Positions 21,253 through 32,977 are shown, counted from the first letter of the stretch. The stretch is DNA of 64,000 bases from Isoetes taiwanensis (GCA_021234155.1 JAJEKV010000032.1:12540283-12604282); one strand, 5' to 3'. Numbers and translations: made by a program. Notes: a model not told the origin generated them from the sequence alone.

Positions 21253-23745
21253 TGAATACTTTTCTGGGTACTTCCTGGGCCCCCAATAGATACAAAAACA
21301 GGCCCACCCTAGCATGCTCTCACCCATGTAGGTTCTAGAATATTATAGAATCTTCTGGAAATAGCCTTGCATATGAAGAAGACGTAAGTGAATGTTTTCA
21401 ATAGGTATTGGTAGTGCACTTGGTAATGATACGTGGCTCGCAACTAGAAGGTTACGAGTTTAAATCTTGCCTTGTGCAACTATTTTTTTGCATCTATATG
21501 ATGACCATCTTTTGTATATATGATACGATATGAATACCCGAATGGTCGTCACATTATCATGCTTTGAGTTGCAATTTGCAGCCCATCATATGACAAGAGT
21601 TGACCTATTCTGATGTGGTGATGCCCTTGAGGTGTAACACTCCAGGCGAGGTATATAAGGTCGTGTCTATTCATGAGCATGTTAGTCAAAAAATTCTTCT
21701 GTGTGTGTGGTATTTGTTTTTGGTACTAGAAGATTCCCGTCTTGGATGGCTTACTCTTTCAACTATTGATCTACTATCTAATTTCAATAGATCACTAATT
21801 TTATATGATAGTATAAATGTATGTGCTTTCTCTCTGCAATGTTTCTATTTTTGTCTTGGTCGAAGTGGTTGTCTTGTCCTCGGATTTAGTCCTCTGGCTC
21901 CCATGGATAGCCTTAACTGAGGCTTTTAGGTTATAACCCACGTGTGTCAAGGTAACAGGTGTTCCATTTACCTAAACAGGTGCTGCATATTCTAAATGAA
22001 GTGCGTCCTAAACTACCTCAATCGTTAGATTTGTCAATTCTAGAGTCCAAAATGTATGCTGGGTGCTGTCGGTTGGGCGCTTCACATTTCGATGATAGTC
22101 AAAACATCCTTTGAGCAACACCTCCACTTTGCCCTAATCTCTGTGTGGACCTCATTTTGCACACCCCAAAACAGTCGTGACCGCTTATGTAGCCTTCTAT
22201 CTCAATCCTAAATTGAATGGAAACACCCATCAAGCCACATCCCAATGCCAGACTCCGCCCCCCAAAGACCCAGCCTCATGCCCACGCACACCTGCAACCC
22301 GACGGCCCCTCGGATGACGAGCTCTCCTGGGAGGATCAAGTGGATGGGCCCCCATGAAAATGGCCCAGGCCAGACGACAAAGCTAAGGGGAAAGCCCCTT
22401 CCATAAGAAGGGAGGCGCGGGTGAAGGCTCAATCAACGAAGTTGGCCCATCAGGTGGTTGACTGTTGCTCAGGTCTGATGGCAAACCATGCATCGACGGA
22501 GGCCTGGAAACAACTCAAAGTGAGAATTGAGAGTAACAATACCCGAATTGTAGGCTGATACATAGAGAGACAGAGATTTTATCGTCTGCGAAAACACAAT
22601 CGGGTTATGGGACCCAATACAGAAAAAATGGCATAAGCCCGAACCAAAATGGAGGGCAAAGGCCCATCACAGAAACATCATAAAGAATGGAACATAAGCA
22701 ATACAAAAACAATGCCAAAGTACGTAAGAACATAGCAAAAGCAGACCCGAGCCGGGCAGAAGCGATTAGACGTAACCTCTAGTGCGATTAGATGTAACCT
22801 AACCAAGGGCTCTGAGGCCACTGATCAAGAATAAGTGCGCCACCCCCCCGATAGACTGCCCATTTTCTTTGGAGTCGCGCCTCTCGAACCTTACATAACT
22901 CATCACGTTGCCGAGTTAATTGAACTGGGGAGAGGTCTTCCTAGACCGAAAAGGGAGTGCCCCTGAGGTTACTCCCATGTTGTAGCACATGTAGCCGGTC
23001 CTGGGATGCCAAGAACTATACCAGAAGATGGCGCGGCCGGTTGGGCCAATGAGCACCTACTCGGCGCGCTGTAAAAATTCCTGGACTCCGGATGTGCATA
23101 ATATCCGTGAAAAAATGTGCAGCGGTTCTCGCTATCCGAGCAGGAGGCTATGTCCGAGACACCTATTCGATGCAAGTTCAAGTAGCGGTCCTGCTCAGGC
23201 TGGCCCATACATGGGTTTTGTGTGCTATTGGGCGCCCTTGCTAGTTCCTGTGTATGTTCATGAGCTGCATCTTAGAGGTGCAGTCCTCAGTACCCAAATG
23301 CTCAAAAGGCTATTGGCAACGAAGAAGCAGTAGATTGCAAGGATGGAGAACCGTACACAGTAGATAGAAGGTAACATCCGCTTGGTGCATTTTGAGAGGC
23401 AGCATGGCAAGCAGGATCTTGCTGACCTGCAGGCCTGAGTGGACTCCCTGTCCACCACCATGGAAGCCATGACACAAGACATGCAACGTGCTGAGCAGGA
23501 GACGATGGCAACCATCTTCAACCTTCAATCAAAAGCTGAGTATTCCGCTACCATAATGTGAAGAGTCCAGGTTGCCTTTGAAGAAAGTCAGTCACAACTG
23601 AGAGCCCTGGAGATGTAAGATTGAGACAGGAGAAGTGGCCTCATTGGCAGTGAACCCTACGTTGGACTCCCGCTTACAGAAACTTAGAGAAATTGGTCCA
23701 CAGCTCTATTGCTTGGGAACGGGAGGTGCAGGAGCTGGGAGGTCC
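21253..23745 (+). mobile_element. Repeat R copy 2 (leader plus gag start)
   Basis: This is the uninterrupted counterpart of R copy 1, with TATATAAGG at 21652 and the tRNA-like module at 21408-21470. Reading 23370-23600 in pieces gives a coiled-coil type protein (DSLSTTMEAMTQDMQRAEQE, then EESQSQLRALEM), consistent with a gag N-terminus. Stops interrupt it. The copy runs directly into a clipped LINE B sister at 23752. Compared with copy 1, many 1-6 bp indels cluster in GC-rich spots. Confidence 0.5.
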
Positions 23746-23751
23746 ACTCAG

Positions 23752-26570
23752 GCCTTGATCCATTTCTTGATTAGGGCCGGAGTAGATCTTGGGACCGTAA
23801 ATGGAAAGTATATGGAATGAGGAAGGACCAACTTGACCTGCCTCCATCCAAAAGACCAACATTTCCTAAGGTAATGCCTAATGATGATGGAGATCGGGTG
23901 CTTAATCAAATTATGGGCAGCTTTGAAGAAGTATTTGGCAGCAAGAGCTAAGCCCTGCTTTTCAATATCTATAACCCCCAGACCTCCATCCTTTTTCCGT
24001 TTGCAACATTCTGCCATGGCAACTGGGGTCCAGCACTTCCTGTTCTGACCACAGGATATAAACCTGCCAATAATACTCTGCAATTTGTTAGATACCTTTT
24101 TAGGGGCAAGAATCACAGAGGATTGATAGACATGAGACGACGAGATAACAACATTTGCAATAATAGCTCTTCCCTATTTGGATATATATTTGGAGTTGAG
24201 ATTATCAACCTTTTTCTGAAACTTTTCTATAATTTCACTCCATAAATCAGAGGGGCTCCCTCTTAAAGCATAGGGAATACCAAGAATTTTGGAAGAATTG
24301 GTAGGAAGGATGTACTTACAACCTAGGAGATCAGCCGTGTGTTCCCCTTTTACCTGGTCCTTGGACATAACCTTTGACTTGATGGGATTGATCTTGCATC
24401 CAGATGCCGTGCCGAAATTATCCAGAATCCTTTGAGTATTTATGATCGACTGATCATCCATGGACACCAGAATAAATGTATCATCTGCAAAATGCCCATT
24501 TAAAATTTGATCCATCCCCTCGTCATTGTTAGGAAGGCTTAAGCCTTGGATCTAGTTAAAGTTTTTGGCCCCCTCTAATTTACAGTGAAGAGCCTCCATA
24601 ATAATGAGAAAGAGAAAAGGGGCCAGGGGGCAGCCCTGTTTAACACCCCTTTTCAGGGGGAAAAAGGGGCTGCATTCCCCATTTATAAGCATTGAAGATC
24701 TCGAATTAGCAAGAATAGCTCTAAAAATAAGAATTACCTCATTGGAGAAACCCATGGCTCTACAGCACTTGAAAAGAAAATTCCAACTTACAGTATCAAA
24801 AGCTTTGGTGATGTCCAGTTTGATAAGAGCTATATCCTGATTAGAGTCTTTTGCCCAGTTGAGGCCAAGAATGGCTGTGACTACATTGTCAAGGATAAAC
24901 CTATCCTTGAGGTATGCAGCCTGAGATGAGCTAATGATTCTGTCCAGCACAGGTTTGAGTCTTCTAGCAATTGTACCCGAGATAAGCTTGTAGACCACAT
25001 TAGACAGAGAGATAGGTCTATAATCTGAGAAAGAAGCCGGCATGTCCACTTTGGGGATGAGAGTTATAAGGCTAATATTAATCCTGGCATCCAAACATTT
25101 GCTATCTCTGAATTCATTGGCCATACTTGTGATGCTGTCACCAAGAATAGGCCATGCCTTAAGGAAGAATTCCACATGAAGCCCATCCGGCCCTGAGGTC
25201 TTGCCTTTATCCATATCTCGGGCTGTGAGAAGGAGCTCAGCATTGGTGAAGGGTCTGTCCATAGAAGCATTATCTTCATCTGTGACCTTAGGGTGAATAT
25301 TAATAAAGTCATCCATCTTGTTATCCTGACAATCAAGGTTGATTCCCATAATATTGGTAAAGTGCTCAGAGGCAGCCTTTTTGATCTGTTCCTCCTCCAC
25401 TATGAATTCGTCACCCATCTTAATGTCAAAAATGTGATTCCTTTTAATTTTTCCTTTAGCCTTGGCAAAGAAAAACTTTGAGTTGCACCTCTCATCATCC
25501 TTAATTTCTCTAATCTTGGCCTTAAGTCTCCACCCTTGGGCAATTCTGATCTCTTCCCTTTCAATCTCAGCTCTAATGTTGTCCTTTACTGACTCAGCAG
25601 CCTGGGGAAGGGTATCCCTAAGATTCTGGAGAGCTGCCATCTTCTGTTTGTGAACCCCTTTGCCCCATTCCTTAAGCCAATTCTTGATTGCTTTGGAGAC
25701 CATAATCCACCAGAACATCCAGCCAGAGGAGCCATTGGGTTTCGGATACTTGAAAATAACATGTTGGAGCCTGTCCATAAAATCTTCTTGATCCAACAAA
25801 TTAGTATTCAACTTAAAATAAGTCTTTTTCCTCTTGATCACATTATTATCAGAGATAATCAATTGCTGAGGGTAGTGGTCAGAGAGAGTGTATCCCTCTA
25901 GGTTACAGACCCTATTACTACAGTTCCAAAGATTCTCCGAAAGGTAAAATCTGCCATGAAGGCAAAGGGTAGGATCACTTCTCTTATCTGTCCAACTATA
26001 AGAATTGGGCTTCGTCCTAGCCAGCATCAAGTTATGACCACTGATCAGGCTCCTCCAAGCATTCTTTTCTTGAGCTCCCAGAGGTCTAAAGTTCTTGTTC
26101 TTCATAAACTCATTAGTTACTATATTCAAGTCACCACCTAAGATACACTCATCAAAATCCAGGTTGTCAAGACTATTCTTTACTTTATTCCAAACTCCTA
26201 CTCTTTCACTAGGATTATTGAAGGCATAAATATTGACTAAAGCTATTCTAGTGTTAAATAAATTACAAAGCATGATCTGCCATCTACCATTTCTATCATT
26301 AACCATATAAATATCCGAGATATTAAGATTGTTCCTCCAAATCATAGCTATCCCTGCAGAAGAATCATTAGCAGAAATGGACCAAAGATCATACCCTGGA
26401 GGGAGAGTTTTACCTATAATAATCTTGTGGTTAACATCATGGATCTTGTGCTCTTGGATGAAAAGAATGTCAGGGTTAAGAGTTGAAATACAAACCTTCA
26501 ACCTATCTCTTTTAATATTGTTATTGATCCCCTGGAGATTCCAGGTAATGCAATTAATTTTTTTATCCAT
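23752..26570 (-). pseudogene. LINE B-prime ORF2 (endonuclease and reverse transcriptase, 3'-clipped)
   Basis: The frame opens at ATG 26570 and stays open for about 670 codons, through the endonuclease (TLSDHYPQQL) and the reverse transcriptase (KGKTSGPDGL, ALIKLDITKAFDTVSW, RGVKQGCPLAPFLF). A TAG at 24549-24551 replaces a Gln codon just before FADDTFILVS, and another TAG near 24173 replaces Gln in ISKQGRA. The longest open part is more intact than LINE B, but the polymerase is split and the C-terminus is missing. Changes that differ from LINE B lie on both sides, so neither copy is the direct parent. Confidence 0.9.
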
Positions 26571-26997
26571 CAATACCTGTATTTCCCTACCACTTGACCT
26601 GCCTGGATAGTGGACTTTCTTGGGCTAGCCCTACTGGGACCCTGATAGAATTTTTTCTTACCCCTTCCTTTCCTTTTGTCAATTAGCTTCCAGCCTTCCT
26701 CCTCTGTGTCTAAAATTTCCTCAATATTCTGGTCAAACTTGGTAGTTTCCCCCATATGAGGTAAATCAGGAAGCTTGGGCAAGGAGAGTATAATATCCCC
26801 TGTGTCAATTTGAACAGAAAACTTGACATTCTAGAGGGTTACCATCATGTCCTTATTGAAGTTAATCTTTACCTGATGGGATTGCTGTTGGACATAGTTG
26901 GGGGGAGAATCCCGGGTCAAATTTACTGTTCTGTCCAAATCCATGGTTTGCGAGGTAGTCCCCTTCGTAATATTGTTCTCATTGTGCTTTTTGGGGA
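23752..26997 (-). mobile_element. LINE B-prime, internal fragment of a LINE B sister copy
   Basis: Almost identical to 11274-14513 of LINE B. It lacks the ORF2 C-terminus, 3' UTR and poly(A) on one side and most of ORF1 on the other. The breakpoints are abrupt: GGCCTTGATCC at 23752, and CTTTTTGGGG at 26997 followed by unrelated AAATGTTTGG. Loss of the 3' end is not what aborted reverse transcription gives, since that truncates 5' ends. The piece therefore probably arose by recombination, a genomic duplication or an assembly join. Confidence 0.9.
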
Positions 26998-28340
26998 AAT
27001 GTTTGGTAAATATAAATGAGTTTGACATTTTTGCAATTGGAGTTGGTTACCTCGGAATTGATTCTCCTTGTGCACGTCGCGTGTCGGATATTGGGTATTC
27101 TATTTTTTGCAAGACTCTTTCGCATGATCTTTTTTGCTAGGGGTCTCCTCAGTCTTAGGGAAGATCATCTTCACCGTTGAGTTGTTTTGGTGGGCAATGT
27201 TCAGAACCTTCTGCTAACTTTTGCGTATTGTAGTTAAAAGTTTTACTTCTAACCTACCCTTGACATTAACGTGGTTAACGTTGTTTTTTGCTTTCATGTG
27301 ATGTTATATTTGGGGCATTTTTTCCTTGCCTTATATGGCTCATTCCACAGTCGTAGTTTATTTGCACTTTGATTTGTCCTTGGCTTGTCCATTAGAAGAT
27401 TACTTGCATAATTATTCGAGCATTATTCTAATAGACCATCATGGTGACCATCGGTGATCACATGTTAGGGTTGGCTGCCATAGCTACATATGTCTTTTTG
27501 TCTCGAATTTGTCTGCAACTAACACCTCACCTCTCTCTTTTTTAGTAGCTAACACTTTCCATAGATCGTTTTTGCTATTAACATGTCCCTTCATATAGTC
27601 ATTGTGTTTTTGATTCATTTATCATGTCCATTACTTTTTTGCTTTATTATTTCAGACCATACGTATGGCCCTAGCTTTATTCATCATACGTCACTTTACC
27701 TAGTCATTGTATTTTAATTTGTCTTTTTCCACTATATGGCTCACCTCCTTGCACTCCACCCTGACCTAGGCACTTTGACCTCCATCTTCTCCTTTTCATT
27801 GGCCATAACCTCACCTTTGACTTAGCCTCATTTTTGCTCGATTTACTGTGATTCACATTAACCTTCATCTCACCTTTTCATCTTCACCTTGCTCTTGAGT
27901 TGCACTAACATGTCTACAACCTCTTCCTCAATCTCGTCCCTCGTTTGTGAGTGTCTTATTCATTTCAGGGCCTTTTGTCGTGGTTTTAGGCATGTGGTCT
28001 TATTTTTCTTATGACATCAACACACATTTCTACGCTGCTAACCTGAACCAGACCTTTACCCCCTCGCTCTCCTATTTTTGTTCCAAACCATTGCACAGAT
28101 CTTATGACCCTCTTTGCTAGGGGCAACCACGTCCTATTTGGCACCTTGTCATTTGGCGTCGTGTTCTTGACATTGTTCTTTACAGTTTTTCGGTTTTTCT
28201 GGCCCTATCATTAGATGTCATTTGCATATTTGCTATTTCGCTTTCTCTTTTGCGACATATTTATCCTTTGCAGCATATTCACCTAGTTGTTTTAGATTTC
28301 ATGTAGTATTCTCATATTGTATATTCTTTCCTTGATTTTT
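26998..28340. other. Pyrimidine-rich non-coding stretch
   Basis: The plus strand is rich in T and C with short TC runs and no long frame. It lies upstream of the tyrosine-recombinase region and may be the 5' part of that element. No terminal repeat was found. Confidence 0.4.
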
Positions 28341-28704
28341 AAGTTATGGGGAGCTTCATCTTTTATTGTGCCTTGCTAACTCGATCATTCTTCGTTTTTC
28401 TACTATCTGGCAATTTTTTGTTTTCCTCCGCCCTCCTTAGTTCCCCGCGTTTTACATCATGCGGCCGCGTGTCGCATCGTATTACACTGGTGGTTCTTCA
28501 TTGGCCTTCTGCACCATGGTGGCTCCTGCTCTGGACGGGATCGACGTGGGCGTCTTTTATTCAAGAATTTATGTTTTCTGATGCATTTTCGTTGGCTTTA
28601 TTGCCCCATATATCGGCACCCTTTGTAGGGTGTCGGCGTCATGTGGCTCTTTATGTTTTTCGTTGTCAATTTGAATAAAGTTAACATGGTTTTTATGTTG
28701 TTTT

Positions 28705-29668
28705 GTGGCAGCTACCTCCCGCTTACTGACTCCCCAGCAGGTCCCCTTGTTCCTCTCGACTTTGCCTTTGGTATTTTCCTCCCGTGCCCCATCTACTCTC
28801 ACGCTTACATCGCTATGTTCCGCCGCTTTGTTGTTTGGTGCCGTCTACATGCTGTTTCCTATCTTCCTACTTTCCCCTTTGTCGTTGCAGCATTTTTCGC
28901 CTCTCTTCATCATCCTCATATGTCGCCCTCGTCCATTACTTCGGCCTCGGCAGCCATCTACTTCTTTCATCAAATTTTCAACCTTCCCTCCCCCGCCATT
29001 TTACCGTTACCGTCCTTGGCTCGTCAGTCCACCTCTCGTCGGGCCCGCCCCCCTCGCACCTTTCTTCCTCTCCTGCCTCAGCATGTACGCTCTATTGTTC
29101 TCCACTTCGCGCATCCCACGGCTCCATTTCCCTCGTTGGCCCGCGCTGCTCTCGTCGTGCTTTCCTTTGCCGCTTTTTTGCGCATCTCCGAGGCCCTCGC
29201 CCTCAACTGGTGTGATCTCTCTTTTTCATTGTCTCACGTTGATGTTCTTTTCGCCATTCTAAACGAGACCAACTTGCCCGCGGTCGTACGATTTCCTTAG
29301 CTCGCTTGCCGTCGCTCGCATGCCCCGTCACTATCCTTCAGCGGCTGATTTCGACCGGTTCTTATCATCTCCTCGATCCTCCGTCCGGCGGCCCTCTTTT
29401 TCGCTCCTCTCCCTCTTCTCTATGTCCCTTATCCTATTCGACTGCCCGCGTATGGTGGAGGGATTGTCTTCTCGCTATCGGCTTGGATCTATCCCAATAT
29501 GGTACACATTCTGCTCGTCGCGGCGGGGCCTCGGCAGCTGCGGCTCGGGGGGTTCCACATGATGCTGCGCGCGCTCACGGTCGCTGGCGCTCCTCTTCTT
29601 CTCACTCTCGCTACGTGCTTCGTGACCCGACTCAACACTTGGAGTTTTCGCGGCGACTGGGCTTATAG
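28705..29668 (+). pseudogene. Tyrosine recombinase of a mobile element (DIRS/Crypton-like)
   Basis: Tyrosine recombinases cut and rejoin DNA through a 3'-phosphotyrosine. The plus strand shows an N-terminal SAM-like part (HAYIAMFRRFVVWCRLH, near 28800), then FLRISEALALNWCDL (first catalytic Arg, near 29190), then GTHSARRGGASAAA (H-x-x-R, near 29500) and GRWRSSSSHSRYVLRD (W and nucleophile Tyr, near 29590-29620). The frame changes near 28795, and again near 29255 where SKRDQLARGRTISLAR continues in the next frame. The order R, HxxR, W, Y is complete, so the fold is clear although the gene is broken. No reverse transcriptase was recognised upstream, so DIRS, Ngaro, Crypton or an algal-type element cannot be told apart. 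Confidence 0.75.
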
Positions 29669-29713
29669 TTGAGGAAGTTCTCTGGTAGTCGGCCGGTTTT
29701 GTGTCTCTTGCGA

Positions 29714-29783
29714 GTCCCTTCCCAGAATCCCATCGATCCGAGCCCTCGGATCACCATTCTGGGAAGGGACGAGCTACTATATA
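29714..29783 (+). promoter_or_regulatory. Nested perfect palindrome followed by TATA box
   Basis: GTCCCTTCCCAGAAT (29714-29728) is the exact reverse complement of ATTCTGGGAAGGGAC (29756-29770). Between them lies a second perfect inverted repeat, GATCCGAG and CTCGGATC. The pair is followed at once by TATATAAGG (about 29778). It lies 45 bp past the end of the recombinase frame. It could be a promoter with a dimeric factor site, or a terminal repeat of the element. Confidence 0.7.
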
Positions 29784-29995
29784 AGGCCACTCCCCCTTTG
29801 GGACCGGTTATCGACATCTTCTCACAGCAACACTTCTTCCATTCTCGTTGCTTCCCACCCTTCCCACCCTGCTGTGTGGGGGATGCGTCTCTTTTTCATT
29901 TATATTTTTTGTTCATGCACTCTTTGTTGTTGTCCGCCTTGGGTGTTACTATAATCATGTTTTCTTTTTTCATCAGCATCATGCCGCATTATTCT

Positions 29996-30106
29996 CCACC
30001 TGCGGGTGATGCTATTTATTTCCACCTCGAGGGTGATGCATATTTTCACATAATGGTTTTCCACCCGTTGGGTGATGCTTTTCCACCCTATGGGTGATGC
30101 TATCTC
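29996..30106 (+). repeat. Four tandem CCACC..GGGTGATGC mini-hairpins
   Basis: CCACCTGCGGGTGATGC, CCACCTCGAGGGTGATGC, CCACCCGTTGGGTGATGC and CCACCCTATGGGTGATGC occur in a row with spacers of 4-21 bp. CCACCC and GGGTG are complementary while the 3-4 base loop varies. This suggests selection for pairing, or simple slippage with loop drift. Confidence 0.75.
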
Positions 30107-30263
30107 TTTTTTGTTGTCTTCTTTTTCATCTGTTTTCATCGCTCATATCGTGGGAGCTTATTGTTGTGCGACTTGCTTCATCATTGCCATGCATGTTTGC
30201 TTTTCTCTAACCATTCACGGGTGTTTTTTAGGTGTTCTTTGTGTTGCTTGCAGGCTTTCGCCG

Positions 30264-30421
30264 TCTTCTGGGGTCCTGCTATATTTGTGTTCGCCATCAA
30301 ACCATCTCCTTCGGTTCTCCAGGCAACCCATTCAAGGATTCCCCCATCTTCTGGGGTCCTGATATATTTATGTTCGCCATCAATCCATCTCCTTCGGTTC
30401 TCCAGGCAACACATTCAAGGT
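30264..30421 (+). repeat. 83 bp tandem duplication
   Basis: TCTTCTGGGGTCCTG (30264) and the following 68 bases recur from 30347 with few differences. Confidence 0.8.
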
Positions 30422-31246
30422 TGTTGGCGACCATTTCTCATTAGGGTTTTCCTCGAAAACCCGAAAGGGCGGAGTTTTTTATCCCGATGAGAAGTTGTCG
30501 CCATTACCCTTCTACATTGCCTGTGCACATTTCTTTTTATGGGGTAGTCCAATATTGTTCCTATGGTCGGCTACCCCTCTCTATTCTTCAAATCATTGTA
30601 TACTGCTAATGTGATGAATGACAAGCGTATCTATTCATCACAGCAGTACCTTATTCTCTTTTCTTTGAAACCATGCAGGGGAGGGGCTTCTCCCTGCTTG
30701 GATTGACCAATTTGGCGTTTCTTTCATGATGTGGCATGTCCTTTCTCGGCCTGCCTCTTCTTTAGCCATTATCCTTTGACCTTCGCCCTCGATCCCATTT
30801 TTGATAAGGAAGTCCTTTTCTATTCGGGAGGTTTTTGTCGTTTTCATGCGAGCCCCATTCTAGAATGTTCCTTTTCTGTAGAATGTGTTCTCTGCTAACC
30901 ATTGCAAGTTGTGAAATGAAAACTGAAGATTGCCAAGCACAAAACAAGTTCTGGATAAAGCTCATTGGCAGCTCATTGGAAGGGTATTTGAACACTTTCC
31001 AAAGTTTCAAATTGATGTTTTGATTTTGGATCACTGAAATAGAATGTTGGTGTTTCCAATCAACCATGAAAGTGGATATGACATTCAAATAATCTACAAT
31101 TGCAAGTATTGAAAATATGGAATTCCATCCACGATGTTGAACATATGGCAAATAAGAATGGCAGTGATTTGCATGCTGTGACGTACTAAAAGGTTTAGTT
31201 AGTGGAAAAGTAACTCGGTTGATTAAGGTACTCATTCTAGCATTTA
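30422..31246. other. AT-rich stretch with a weak minus-strand frame
   Basis: The minus strand is open from 31328 to 30762 (188 codons). It is rich in Asn, Ile, Phe and Ser with no recognisable domain and could be chance in AT-rich DNA. No other feature is seen. Confidence 0.25.
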
Positions 31247-32405
31247 TCAAAATATCTCCATATATGTAACAATAGGAAAAAAGCCTAGGGTTAGTGGAAA
31301 ATTTAAAGGTATGTATGGCATTACACATAATGCTGCCGTGCTTGCAGTGGCACCACCAACAACACCACCACTGCTAGTGGCCTCACGCTGTAGAGAGGCC
31401 ACAGGAATTGCAGGAGGCCTAGGCTGTGGACTAGGAGGCCGAGGGCTTCGTCTTCTTGGTTTCTTTGGAGTGCCCTCAACATCTGATGTGCCATGCCTAT
31501 GTTTTCTCGTGGTCTTCTCTTTTTCCTCCTCTCCTTTTTCTTCCTGCTCCTTACTTGCACTGCCTTCCTTCCCCTCCTCTTCCTTTCTTCCTTTCTTCTC
31601 CTTCTTGCTTCCCTTCCCCTCCTTATCCTTCCCTTCTTGCTTCACCTCCCCTTTCTTCTCCTTCTTGCTTCCCTTTCCATCCCTTTCCTTCTTGCTTCCC
31701 TTTCCCTCATCCTTCTTTTCCTTTTGATATTTTTCTATAGCTTTTGGTTCTGATACTTTAACCTCTTCATCAGTATCAGAAGAGTCCTCAGTAGCAGGAA
31801 CCTCCTTGACAACACGAGTCTTCGTTCTGAGCCCGAAGCCAAGCAGTGTCCACTAACCGAGATGGGTTCTGCAAGTTCCAGGCCTTCACAACCAAAGAAG
31901 GAGAGTTCTTCGACTCGTTCAGTCGATTCCGAAGAATGTTGTATCCCCTTAAAATCTCAATAGGGCCTTGTATGTCTGCCTCGTGGAAGCTCTTGTAGGA
32001 GGGAAGAGCGCATCCATGTCAATTAGCAGAGCCACTGATATTAGAAATACTTGCAGACATCATTGTGGGATCATGGAACCGCCAGTCCACATAGTAAATA
32101 TTTATCCTTACATCCTCTGTGTTCTGAACAGCTACGCAGAGCCAGTCCTCGCGCCTGTGCTTGAGAGCTGTCCTCATATTCACGATAATGCCCGGCTGGT
32201 AAACTCCTTCGGTGTTGACATCTCCTTTGTAAGTAAGCACAACTCTCTTCTAATGTCATCCTTAGAACCCAAAGCACCGGAAGTGCTCACCCTCATTATC
32301 TCCATGCACCAGGCCCGTTCATTCAGCAGAACAGTCCTCACGGACTGGAATGTTGTTTCTGCACGCAACACAGCTAAAATCAAGAGGATGCACATCAGGC
32401 AAGTA
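31247..32405 (-). pseudogene. Unrecognised locus with Lys/Glu-rich tail, frames broken
   Basis: On the minus strand, 32395-32240 (RRELCLLTYKGDVNTEG after a frame change), 32240-32019 and then 31840-31247 can be read as one protein. It has a roughly 150-residue ordered part followed by a Lys/Glu-rich segment with GKGSKKEKK units, and ends in RKHRHG and PKKPRRRSPRPPSPQPRPP. The basic-acidic tail suggests a nuclear or nucleic-acid-binding protein. I do not recognise the ordered part. At least two frame changes and an in-frame stop (near 32018) are present. They could also be unrecognised introns. Confidence 0.35.
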
Positions 32406-32724
32406 GAACGAAACTCAAGAAATTCAAATCCTCATATCTTATATTTTAAAACCTTAGACGAACCCATATTTCATATTTCAAAATTAGGCACACCTAATCA
32501 TAAATAGCCAAAATCGAAACGAGAGGCCCTCAGAGGGCCCAACAACATTCTAGGCCATATGATTGGCGCACCCGATGACCAAGGTAGTTCAGGGCGCGCC
32601 TTGTTTAGAATATGCAGTACTCCAGTTCAATTCCTGAAGAGTAGAGATTTAATACTTCAAATGGGTCTCAATACTGATTTTGATTATGACAATGATTACG
32701 TGCCCAATTTACACCATTAGTTAT

Positions 32725-32977
32725 TTATACTCAATGGTTATGCTCAGGTTCAGTTCTTGAGAATAAAAAATTATGTGTCTTTTTATTCACGTGAAAATGT
32801 ACAGGTTCGAATCCTGCTGGTTTTTGCAACTATTGTGTATTTTATAGTAGGTTCTGATCTGGAAGGTAGAGATTTGATCCCACGTGGAACATTCGAGATT
32901 GATTCTGGCCAAAGGGCCAAGATTTAGCGATAAAATAATAAAAGTCAATTCAATTCAATTCTTTGTGGTGTGAGGCA
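32725..32977 (+). mobile_element. SINE-like unit with tRNA-type promoter
   Basis: An A-box-like ACTCAATGGTTA (32729-32740) is followed by a perfect B box GGTTCGAATCC (32804-32814). The 3' part reads AAAGGGCCAAGATTTAGCG, then ATAAAATAATAAAAG and a (TCAAT)3 tail ending near 32961. The GGCC...GCGATAAAA ending resembles the 3' end of the LINE C/D/E family. It lies just upstream of the SPT16 promoter region. Confidence 0.5.

Noticed and set aside
398-23600. The two R copies as the paired LTRs of one 21 kb element
   Set aside because: R contains gag-like coding sequence, so it is longer than an LTR. The DNA between holds unrelated LINEs and a TspO fragment, not a matching polyprotein.
30762-31328. 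188-codon minus frame as a gene
   Set aside because: No domain, AT-rich composition and no start context. Kept only as a note on the stretch.
31450-31753. Plus-strand Ser/Leu/Phe-rich frames
   Set aside because: They are shadows of the Lys/Glu-rich minus-strand coding sequence.
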